From positions 386,815 to 450,814 of the forward strand of contig NZ_KE386949.1 in assembly GCF_000429765.1 (NCBI RefSeq): a DNA stretch of 64,000 nucleotides, read 5' to 3'. This document shows positions 56,544 through 64,000 of this stretch, piece after piece. Positions within the stretch are counted from its first letter, which is position 1. Every line of letters starts with the position of its first letter. The DNA is from Gemmobacter nectariphilus DSM 15620. Its GTDB lineage: Bacteria; Pseudomonadota; Alphaproteobacteria; Rhodobacterales; Rhodobacteraceae. Below the pieces are notes generated by a model that searched no databases, was not told the DNA's origin, and saw only the letters and a program-made list of their open reading frames with translations. Made by a program: the position numbers and the translations under genes.

Positions 56544-59500
56544 TCAGGCCGTGCCGAACTTGGCCTTGACATCCTTCTTGTGCATCAGGAACTCGGCATC
56601 GCTGCGCGAGATCAGCGTGTAGAACATCGGCACGACGAACAGGGTGAAGAAGGTGCCGATGATCAGCCCGGTAAAGATCACGAGCCCCATCGCCTGACGC
56701 GCCGCAGCCCCCGCGCCTTCGGCGATGATCAGCGGCACCACTGCCAGCGCCATGGCCGCCGTGGTCATCAGGATCGGCCGAAGCCGCGTCTTGGCGGCGG
56801 CGACGATGGCCTGCCGGCGCGACATGGCGTGATCCTCGCGCTGCTGGTTGGCGAATTCCACCATCAGGATGCCGTGCTTGGTGATCAGCCCGATCAGCGT
56901 GATCAGCCCCACCTGGGTATAGATGTTCAGCGTGCTGGCCCCGACATAAAGCGGCAGCAACGCGCCGAAGATCGACAGCGGCACCGACATCATGATGATG
57001 AACGGATCGCGGAAGCTTTCGAACTGCGCGGCGAGCACCAGATAGATCACGATCAGCGCCGCACCAAAGGCCAGAAGGATGGTGTTGCCCTCGGACTTTT
57101 CCAGCCGCGACTGGCCGGAATAGTCGATGAAGAACCCGTCGGGCAGCACCTCGGCCGCGATCCGGTCCAGTTCTGCGAGCGCAACGCCAGTGGACAGGCC
57201 GGGCATCGGCATCGCCGACAGCGTGGCCGAGTTCAGCTGGTTGAACTGTTCGATCGCCGCCGCCGCCACGCCGGGATTGAGCGACACTACCGACAACAGC
57301 GGCACCATTTCCCCCGAGCGCGAGCGCACGAAGAATTCGGACAGCTTTTCCGGGTTGTCGCGCCATTCCTGCGGCACCTGGGTGATGACGTCATAGCTGT
57401 TGGAATCGCGGTCGAACTGGGCGATGGCCGCCCCCCCGACCAACAGGCCCAGCGTATTGCCGATTTCAGCGACCGACACGCCCAGCTGCGCCGCGCGGTC
57501 GCGGTCGATGGTCACCCGCACTTGCGGGGCATCAAAGGCCAGGCTGTTCTGCACCACGATGAACATGCCGCTGGCCATGGCCTTGGCCTTGATCTCGTCG
57601 GCAATCTCGACCACGCGTTCGGGGGCGTGGATCGACTGGATCACCATGGAAATCGGCAGCCCGCCCCCGGCACCAGGCAGCGAGGGCGGCGCAAAGACAT
57701 AGCCTTGCAGCCCAGGCGCGCCGTCCAGAATGCTCTGAATCTCGGTCTGGATTTCCTTTTGGCTGCGGTCGCGTTCCGACCAGTCCTTCAGCGGCCAGAT
57801 GTAAAAGCCGGTGTTGGTCGCCCCGCCCATGCCGGCCACCGAGAACGAGGTCTGCACCTCGGGGATGTCGGCGGTGCGGCGGGCGATCTCGCGGGTAAAA
57901 GTGTCGGTATAGTCCAGCGTTGCATAGCGCGGCCCGTTCAGGATGGCGAACAGACCGCCGCTGTCCTCCTCGGGCGCCAGCTCGGACGAGGTGTTCACGA
58001 ACATGAACCCGGTCGCCCCAAGCAGCGAGACCACCATCAGCAATGTCACCGGCCGGTAATCCAGCGACGAGGAGACGCGCCGCTCATACCAGTTCGCGAC
58101 GCCGTTGAGCGTGCGGTCCACGATGCGCTGGAACCGCCCCGGCGCACCATGGCTGAGCAGGCGCGCCGACATTGTGGGCGTGATGACCAGCGCGACGACG
58201 CCCGAAATGATCACCGACCCGGCCAGGGTCAGCGCGAATTCGGTGAACAGCGACCCGGTCAGTCCGCCGGTAAAGGCCAGCGGTGCCAGCACGGCGGCCA
58301 ACGTGATGGTCATGGCGATCACCGGGCCGGTGATTTCCTTCATCCCGATGATGGCGGCGCGGGCGGGGGACTGGCCTTCGTCGATGTGGCGGTGAATGTT
58401 TTCCACCACCACGATGGCATCGTCCACCACAAGCCCGATGGCCAGCACCATGGCCAGCAGGGTCAGCAGGTTGATCGAATAGCCCAGCGCCAGCATGATC
58501 GCACAGACGCCGACCAGCGACAGCGGGATCGTCACGATGGGCATGATGACCGACCGGAACGAGCCCAGGAACAACAGGATCACGACGACCACGATGGCCA
58601 CGGCCTCGGCGATGGTCTTGAACACCTCGTTGATCGAGGCGCCGATGGTTTCGGTGGAATCGTAGACCAGCGTGATCGACATGCCTTGTGGCAGCGTCTC
58701 GTTCAGCCGGGGCAGCTCGTTCAGCACATTCGCCGCCACGTCCAGCTGGTTTTCGCCCGGCGCGGGCACGATGCCGATGAAGATCCCCGGCTTGCCACCG
58801 AAGGTCACGATGGCATCCTGCGCGCCCGAGGCCAGTTCGATCCGCGCAACATCCTTGAGCCGGACAACCCCGTTCGCTCCCTGCGCCAACGGCAGGGCGC
58901 CAAAGGCCTCGGGCGATTGCACGGTGGATTCCAGTGTCAGGTTGTAGACGAAATAGTCGTTTTCCGTCTTGCCCGGCGCCGACAGGAAGTTCGATGACCG
59001 GATCGCCGCCAGCACCTCCGAGGCCGTGACCCCGCGCGCCGACAGTTGCAGCGGATCCAGCCAGATCCGCATCGCATATTCGGCCGCGCCCATGATTTCC
59101 ATCTGGGCGACGCCGTCGATATTGGTCACGCGCGGGCTGACCACCCGTTCCAGGTATTCGGTCAGCTGCTCGGGCGTCATGTTGGGGTTCTGGACCGCCA
59201 GATACATCAGCGCAAAGGTCATCCCGGTGCCCTTGACGATCACCGGATCCTCGGCATCGGCAGGCAGCTTGCCGCGCACCTGCTGGACCTTGGACATCAC
59301 CTCGGTCAGCGCGATGTCGGGGTCTGCCCCCAGCTTCATCTGCACGGTCACCACCGAGGCCGAGGGCCGCGACTGGCTGGAGACGTAATCGACATTCTCG
59401 GTCGTCGCCACCGCCGCCGCGATGGGCGAGGTCACGAAACCCTGGATCAGTTCGGGCGCCGCGCCGGGATAGACCGTGGTGACGGTGATCACCGTCTCCT

Positions 59501-59621
59501 CGACTTCCGGGTATTGCCGGACCGGCAGGTTGACCGCCGCAGCCAGCCCCAGGAACAGGATCAGCGCGGCAACGACCGTCGACAGGACGGGGCGGCGGAT
59601 GAAGATTTCCGAGAAATGCAT
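56544..59621 (-). CDS. RND multidrug efflux permease (AcrB/MexF type, HAE1)
   Basis: A 1025-residue inner-membrane proton-driven pump. It has 12 helices in two halves, two large periplasmic loops, and the family motif GLVVDDAIVVVENIHRH in TM4 with the two Asp of the proton relay. The N-terminal FIRRPVLSTVVAALI and the second-half GLITKHGILMVEFANQ are typical of HAE1. It follows its membrane fusion protein after 9 bases. No outer-membrane channel gene is adjacent, so it probably uses a shared TolC. Drug range unknown. Confidence 0.93.
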   Translation of the reverse strand: MHFSEIFIRRPVLSTVVAALILFLGLAAAVNLPVRQYPEVEETVITVTTVYPGAAPELIQGFVTSPIAAAVATTENVDYVSSQSRPSASVVTVQMKLGADPDIALTEVMSKVQQVRGKLPADAEDPVIVKGTGMTFALMYLAVQNPNMTPEQLTEYLERVVSPRVTNIDGVAQMEIMGAAEYAMRIWLDPLQLSARGVTASEVLAAIRSSNFLSAPGKTENDYFVYNLTLESTVQSPEAFGALPLAQGANGVVRLKDVARIELASGAQDAIVTFGGKPGIFIGIVPAPGENQLDVAANVLNELPRLNETLPQGMSITLVYDSTETIGASINEVFKTIAEAVAIVVVVILLFLGSFRSVIMPIVTIPLSLVGVCAIMLALGYSINLLTLLAMVLAIGLVVDDAIVVVENIHRHIDEGQSPARAAIIGMKEITGPVIAMTITLAAVLAPLAFTGGLTGSLFTEFALTLAGSVIISGVVALVITPTMSARLLSHGAPGRFQRIVDRTLNGVANWYERRVSSSLDYRPVTLLMVVSLLGATGFMFVNTSSELAPEEDSGGLFAILNGPRYATLDYTDTFTREIARRTADIPEVQTSFSVAGMGGATNTGFYIWPLKDWSERDRSQKEIQTEIQSILDGAPGLQGYVFAPPSLPGAGGGLPISMVIQSIHAPERVVEIADEIKAKAMASGMFIVVQNSLAFDAPQVRVTIDRDRAAQLGVSVAEIGNTLGLLVGGAAIAQFDRDSNSYDVITQVPQEWRDNPEKLSEFFVRSRSGEMVPLLSVVSLNPGVAAAAIEQFNQLNSATLSAMPMPGLSTGVALAELDRIAAEVLPDGFFIDYSGQSRLEKSEGNTILLAFGAALIVIYLVLAAQFESFRDPFIIMMSVPLSIFGALLPLYVGASTLNIYTQVGLITLIGLITKHGILMVEFANQQREDHAMSRRQAIVAAAKTRLRPILMTTAAMALAVVPLIIAEGAGAAARQAMGLVIFTGLIIGTFFTLFVVPMFYTLISRSDAEFLMHKKDVKAKFGTA

Positions 59622-59630
59622 CGCGCGCCC

Positions 59631-60731
59631 CTAGTTGCCGGTCTTGTCGTCGAGTTTAACCGAATCGTCGATCCGCACCCGCGCGCCCGAGGTCAGGCGG
59701 TTCTGGCCCGAGGTGACGATGCGGTCCCCGGCCTCCAGCCCCTTCACCACCTCGATCCGCGTGCCCGAGCGGCGGCCAAGGGTGACGAACACCTGTTCGA
59801 CCTTCAGCTCATCGGCCTGTTCGCCGTTGCGGATCACATAGATCGAATCGCCATACAGCGACGAGCTGACCGCCGTCTGTGCCACCGCGATCACGCCTGC
59901 CTCGTCGGGCAGGATGATCCTCACGCGCAGGAACTGGCCCGGCACCAGCGCGCCGTTGGGGTTTTCCACCTCGGCCCGGACCGAGACAAGGCGCGAATTC
60001 GGATCGACGCGCGGCTCGATACCGATGATGCTGCCCTCGGCGCTGAAGCCGCCGACCTCGGAGGCGACAGAAACCTTGCCGCCCAGCGCCAGCTTGCCGA
60101 TCTGCTGTTCCGGGACCGAGAAATCCACCCGCATCCGCGACAGATCCTGCAAGGTCGCATAGATCGTGCCGGGGGTCACATACTGGCCGATCTCGACCCG
60201 CGGAATCCCGATCACGCCAGCAAAGGGGGCGGACAGTTTCTTGGCGTCCAGCGCGGTCTGCACCTGCGCCATCTGGGCGCGGGCGCTTTCGACCTGCGCC
60301 GTCGCGCTTTCGACCGTGCTTGCCGCCCCGACACCGCGTTCCGACAAGGTGCGCGCGCGGTTCGCCTCGGCCTCGGCCACGGTCAGTGCGGCCTGAGCGG
60401 CCACCAGCGAGGCGCGCTCGCTGTCGTCGTCGATCTGCAGCAGGACCTGACCTTCGGTGACCTTGTCGTTGGCCTTGAACTTGACCTCGCGCACCAGGCC
60501 GCCGGATTCGATCGCCAGATCGACACCGCGCGCCGAAAGCGAAGTGCCGACCGCGTCGATCCCCGGCGTCCAGGTCAGCGGCTCGACCAGCTCGGTGGTC
60601 ACGGGGACCGGCGCAGGCGTCATGCCCGACAGGAATTGCGCGATCATCTGCTCGCGGAAGAACTTGAACCAGACGATCCCCCCGACGACCAGCCCCAGCA
60701 AAATAATGGCGATGAACAGCCGTTTGAACAT
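59631..60731 (-). CDS. RND efflux membrane fusion protein
   Basis: A 366-residue periplasmic adaptor of the AcrA/MexE class, with one N-terminal membrane helix (about 5-22). The lipoyl halves flank a hairpin coiled coil (VTEGQVLLQIDD ... LSAPFAGVIGIPRVEIGQYV), followed by a beta-barrel (VDFSVPEQQIGKLALG) and a membrane-proximal domain. ATG 60731 has AGGAG six bases upstream. It is first in the operon with the permease. A 14-base imperfect inverted repeat lies about 50 bases upstream. Confidence 0.93.
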   Translation of the reverse strand: MFKRLFIAIILLGLVVGGIVWFKFFREQMIAQFLSGMTPAPVPVTTELVEPLTWTPGIDAVGTSLSARGVDLAIESGGLVREVKFKANDKVTEGQVLLQIDDDSERASLVAAQAALTVAEAEANRARTLSERGVGAASTVESATAQVESARAQMAQVQTALDAKKLSAPFAGVIGIPRVEIGQYVTPGTIYATLQDLSRMRVDFSVPEQQIGKLALGGKVSVASEVGGFSAEGSIIGIEPRVDPNSRLVSVRAEVENPNGALVPGQFLRVRIILPDEAGVIAVAQTAVSSSLYGDSIYVIRNGEQADELKVEQVFVTLGRRSGTRIEVVKGLEAGDRIVTSGQNRLTSGARVRIDDSVKLDDKTGN

Positions 60732-60778
60732 GGGGCACTCCTGCAAGTCGTTGATGGCAAAGGGTCACGCAGACCTGC

Positions 60779-60810
60779 GTTAACTGGGCCGACAGGTCGG
60801 CTTAGTCAAC
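60779..60810. promoter_or_regulatory. Imperfect inverted repeat before the RND operon
   Basis: The arms 60779-60792 and 60797-60810 match at 11 of 14 positions with a 4-base centre (outer arms GTTAACT and AGTCAAC). The outer arm also gives a TTGACT -35-like element on the minus strand. It looks like an operator for a TetR- or MarR-type repressor encoded elsewhere. Confidence 0.4.
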
Positions 60811-60851
60811 TGCGAGACTCGACTTTACCCCAGAGTGACCAAACGTCAAAG

Positions 60852-60876
60852 ACCCCGGCGCCAGAAGCGCCGGGGT
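60852..60876 (-). terminator. Terminator of the upstream RND permease gene
   Basis: ACCCCGGCGC pairs with GCGCCGGGGT around CAGAA, a perfect 10-bp stem. On the minus strand it is followed by CTTTGACGTTT. Confidence 0.7.
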
Positions 60877-60900
60877 ATCGGATCGCCTGCCCGGCAAGGC

Positions 60901-63900
60901 TCAGGTGCGGAACACCCGGTAGATCGCCGGAATGACCAGCACCGTCAGCAGCGTCGAGCTGAGCAGCCCGAACAGCAGCGAAATCGCCAGCCCCTGAAAG
61001 ATCGGATCCGCCAGGATCACCACCGCCCCGATCATCGCCGCCACCGCCGTCAGGAAGATCGGCTTGAACCGGATGGTGCCCGCGCGGATCAGGCTTTCGA
61101 CCGTCACATCGCCCTCGCCCCGGATGAAATCGACCAGCAGGATCGAGTTGCGCACGATGATCCCTGCCAGCGCGATGAACCCGATCATCGATGTGGCCGA
61201 GAACGGCGCGCCGAACAGCCAGTGCCCGACCATGATGCCCAGGAAGGTCAGCGGAACCGGCGTCAGCACCACCAGCGGCAGCCGGAACGAGCCGAACTGT
61301 GCGACGACCAGAATGTAGATCCCCAGCAGCGCCACGGCAAAGGCGGCCCCCATGTCGCGGAAGGTGACCCAGGTCACTTCCCATTCGCCATCCCACAGCA
61401 GGGTCAGCTTGCTTTCATCATCGGGCTGGCCATGCAGGGCAATCTGGGGTGCGCCATCGACGCCGTTCAGCGCCTCGCCCACCGCCAGCATTCCGTAAAG
61501 CGGCGCTTCGAAGGCCCCGGCAAGTTCGGCCTGCACCATCTCGGCCGCGCGGCCATTGTGGCGGAAGATCGGATACGAGGCCCGTTCTTCGGACAGCGTG
61601 ACCACATCGCCCAGCTCGACCACACCGCGCGCACCGGGCAGGGTGTTGGCCGGGATCGGCGTTGTCAGCATCCGCTCGTCCAGCACCCGCTCGCCCTTGG
61701 GCCGCTGGATCATCAGCGGGATCGGATAGCGCCCGTCGCCGCGATGCGAATAGCCGACCGTCTGGCCCGCGTTCAGCAGGGCGATGGTGTCGAACACATC
61801 CGATTCCTGCACCCCGTAGAATTCCAGATCATCGCTGGAAATCCGCGCGCGGATGCGCGGCGCCTGGGTGCCATAGCTGTTGTCCACATCGACGATATAG
61901 GGCACCGAGCGGAATGCGGCCTCGACCTGCGCGGCGGCCGCACGGCGGCTTTCGGGATCGGGGCCATAGATTTCCGCCAGCAGCGTGGCAATGACCGGCG
62001 GACCCGGCGGGGGTTCCACCACCTTGAGGCTGGATCCTTCGGGCACCTTCACCGCCTGAATCCGCTGGCGAATGTCCAGCGCGATGGCGTGGCTGGTGCG
62101 GTCCCGCTCGCCCTTGGGGGTCAGGTTGATGGCCACTTCGCCCAGCTGCGGTTCCTCGCGCAGATAGGTGTGGCGGACCAGACCGTTGAAGTTGAACGGC
62201 GCCGAGGTCGCGGCATGGGTCTGGACCGAGGTCACCTCGAGCAGATCCAGCACGATGGCGGCCACGTCCTGCGCCACGCGGTCGGTGGTTTCGGTCGCCG
62301 CGCCTTCGGGCAGGTCGATCATCACCGCCAGTTCGGACTTGTTGTCAAAGGGCAGCAGCTTGACCGTCACATCCTTGGTATACAGCGCCCCCAGCGAGCC
62401 AAAGGACAGCACGACCGTCACCGCGATGAACAGCCAGCTGCGCGCCTTGCTGCGCAGGACGGGCCGCGCGATGGCCTGATAGGCGCGTTCCATGATGCCG
62501 TTGGAATGGCCATGCGCATCGCCATGCCCGCCCAACGGGGCCTTGCCCGCCACCTTCACCATCAGCCAGGGCGTGATGATGACAGCGACGAAGAACGAAA
62601 AGATCATCGCCGCGCTGGCATTGGCCGGAATGGGCGACATGTAGGGGCCCATCAGCCCCGAAACAAACAGCATGGGCAGCAGCGCCGCCACCACGGTCAG
62701 CGTGGCGACGATGGTGGGGTTGCCCACCTCGGCCACCGCGTCCACTGCCGCCTCGGCGCGGCCGCGCCCGTCGCGCATGGCCCAGTGGCGGGCGATGTTT
62801 TCGATCACCACGATGGCATCGTCGACCAGGATCCCGATGGAAAAGATCAGCGCGAACAGCGACACCCGGTTCAGCGTGTAGCCCATGACCCAGGCGGCAA
62901 ACAGCGTCAGCAGGATCGTCACCGGAATGACGATGGCCACCACGATGCTTTCACGCCAGCCGATCGCCAGCAGCACCAGCGCGATGATGGATACCGTTGC
63001 AAGGCCCAGGTGGAACAGCAGCTCGTTGGCCTTTTCGTTGGCCGTCTCGCCATAGTCGCGGGTGATGGTCACCCGCACGCTGTCCGGGATCATCTGGCCT
63101 TCCAGCGACTCGATCCGGTGCAGCGCGGCTTCGGCCACCACAACGGCATTGGCCCCCGCCCGCTTGGCCACCGCCAGCGTAACCGCCGGGCTGCGGTGAA
63201 TGGTGCCGTCCGCGTCCTTGACCAGATGCGAGACGATACGCTCGCCCGTATCGCCGACAAAGCTGATGTCGGCCACATCGGCCACATAGACCGGGCGCCC
63301 GTCGCGGGCGGTCAGCAGCAGGTTGGCGATTTCGGCCGGGGCGGTCAGCGTCTCGCCCGCCACCAGATCGACGGCCGCGCCCTGATGGCGCAGCTTGCCA
63401 GCGTTGAAGGTGCGGTTGGCCTGCTGCACCTTGCCGACCAGCTGTTGCAGCGTGATGCCATACAGCGCCAGCCGGTCCGGATCAGGGGCGATGCGGATCG
63501 CCTCGGTCGTGTCGCCGACCAGATAGGTCAGGCCGACGTTTTCGGTCTTGGCGACCTCGGCCTGCACGGCACGGGCGATGCGGGTCAGATCGTTGCCGGC
63601 CAGATCCTGCCCCGGCGCGGCCGAAAAGGTGACCGACAGGATCGCCACATCGTCGATGCCGCGCCCCACGACCAGCGGTTCGGGAATGCCGACCGGGATA
63701 CGGTCCAGATTGGCGCGCAGCTTGTCATGCACGCGCAAGATGGCGTCTTCGGGCTTGGTGCCCACCTCGAACCGCGCCATGACCAGAACGCCATCGTCGC
63801 GGGTGTTGGAATAGACATGTTCGACGCCGTTGATGCCCTTGACCAGCACCTCCAGCGGCTCTGTCACCAGCTTGACGGCGTCTTCGGCCTTCAGCCCCTG

Positions 63901-64000
63901 CGCCTGGACATGGATGTCCACCATGGGAACCGAGATCTGCGGCTCTTCCTCGCGCGGCAGCGCCCCCAGCGCCACAAGGCCCGCCGCCAGCGCCGCCAGA
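60901..64000 (-). CDS. RND efflux permease, partial (N-terminus beyond window)
   Basis: The open frame runs from the stop at 60901 to the window end, about 1033 residues; only the first part of TM1 is missing (LAALAAGLVALGALPREEEP is visible at the edge). It is an AcrB-like pump with the TM4 motif GILVDDAIVVIENIARHW and a His-rich loop (GGHGDAHGHSNG, mid-protein). The sequence family differs from the HAE1 pump at 56544. The His-rich cytoplasmic loop could bind metal, but metal export is only a guess. Its adaptor should lie to the right of the window. Confidence 0.9.
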   Translation of the reverse strand, partial: LAALAAGLVALGALPREEEPQISVPMVDIHVQAQGLKAEDAVKLVTEPLEVLVKGINGVEHVYSNTRDDGVLVMARFEVGTKPEDAILRVHDKLRANLDRIPVGIPEPLVVGRGIDDVAILSVTFSAAPGQDLAGNDLTRIARAVQAEVAKTENVGLTYLVGDTTEAIRIAPDPDRLALYGITLQQLVGKVQQANRTFNAGKLRHQGAAVDLVAGETLTAPAEIANLLLTARDGRPVYVADVADISFVGDTGERIVSHLVKDADGTIHRSPAVTLAVAKRAGANAVVVAEAALHRIESLEGQMIPDSVRVTITRDYGETANEKANELLFHLGLATVSIIALVLLAIGWRESIVVAIVIPVTILLTLFAAWVMGYTLNRVSLFALIFSIGILVDDAIVVIENIARHWAMRDGRGRAEAAVDAVAEVGNPTIVATLTVVAALLPMLFVSGLMGPYMSPIPANASAAMIFSFFVAVIITPWLMVKVAGKAPLGGHGDAHGHSNGIMERAYQAIARPVLRSKARSWLFIAVTVVLSFGSLGALYTKDVTVKLLPFDNKSELAVMIDLPEGAATETTDRVAQDVAAIVLDLLEVTSVQTHAATSAPFNFNGLVRHTYLREEPQLGEVAINLTPKGERDRTSHAIALDIRQRIQAVKVPEGSSLKVVEPPPGPPVIATLLAEIYGPDPESRRAAAAQVEAAFRSVPYIVDVDNSYGTQAPRIRARISSDDLEFYGVQESDVFDTIALLNAGQTVGYSHRGDGRYPIPLMIQRPKGERVLDERMLTTPIPANTLPGARGVVELGDVVTLSEERASYPIFRHNGRAAEMVQAELAGAFEAPLYGMLAVGEALNGVDGAPQIALHGQPDDESKLTLLWDGEWEVTWVTFRDMGAAFAVALLGIYILVVAQFGSFRLPLVVLTPVPLTFLGIMVGHWLFGAPFSATSMIGFIALAGIIVRNSILLVDFIRGEGDVTVESLIRAGTIRFKPIFLTAVAAMIGAVVILADPIFQGLAISLLFGLLSSTLLTVLVIPAIYRVFRT

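Noticed and set aside
56409-58997. 862-codon plus-strand frame over the RND permease
   Set aside because: It is His/Gln/Arg-rich and motif-free, and lies antisense to a complete AcrB-type protein.

Overview
The window is GC-rich, densely packed bacterial chromosome from an alphaproteobacterium, most likely Rhodobacteraceae and Paracoccus-like. The basis is the CtrA-relay phosphotransferase ChpT, an ornithine-lipid pair (olsB-olsA), a glnD/murJ/clpB/gshB core typical of the group, frequent ATGA/GTGA start-stop overlaps, and a dispersed short repeat with core GTATTTGGAAAAAGGCAAAG. I see no rRNA, tRNA, CRISPR array, phage or insertion sequence.

Layout. 1-6861: 3' end of a giant surface adhesin followed by its type I secretion machine (TolC-like lipoprotein, LapB-like ABC exporter, HlyD-like adaptor). 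6862-7312: gap holding two inverted repeat copies and a promoter. 7313-12348: housekeeping genes (DUF2892, zapE, SRPBCC protein, SDR, argB, a cysteine-rich reductase-like protein, sixA). 12452-21931: the most unusual region, with a SARP/BTAD-type regulator, a leftward operon (degenerate amidase fold, animal-type haem peroxidase, NHLP-like protein), a divergent YcaO-domain gene, and a PDZ-containing histidine kinase with its LuxR-type response regulator. 21985-38460: core genes (helicase, map, clpB, murJ, glnD, PBP-activator lipoprotein, rsmI-yraN-gshB, esterase, comM). 38627-42832: ugpBAEC glycerol-3-phosphate importer. 42878-47432: nitronate monooxygenase and an acyl-CoA catabolic group under a TetR regulator. 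47442-50018: chpT, a DUF3553 protein and olsBA. 50216-56231: a six-gene uptake-and-catabolism operon (THI5-like ABC importer, cytosine-deaminase-like amidohydrolase, FAD oxidase, quinone-reductase-like flavoprotein). 56544-64000: two RND efflux permeases and one membrane fusion protein, leftward.

The candidate new system is 14716-18753. A YcaO protein carrying the Sx3Ex2ER ATP-binding motif lies divergent to an operon encoding an animal-type haem peroxidase with its catalytic residues, an amidase_2/PGRP-like protein that has lost two of three zinc ligands, and a 161-residue protein whose centre resembles the nitrile-hydratase-type leader (NHLP) of RiPP precursors. The intergenic region holds a 7-bp direct repeat with 11-bp periodicity, the spacing used by SARP regulators, and a SARP-type regulator is encoded next door. 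This suggests a peptide-modification pathway using YcaO plus a haem peroxidase, but it is inferred from motifs and arrangement only.

Other regulatory signals: CtrA-type motifs ahead of comM, a 16-bp palindrome between the tetR and enoyl-CoA hydratase genes, a sigma-32-like promoter before clpB, and several clear intrinsic terminators.
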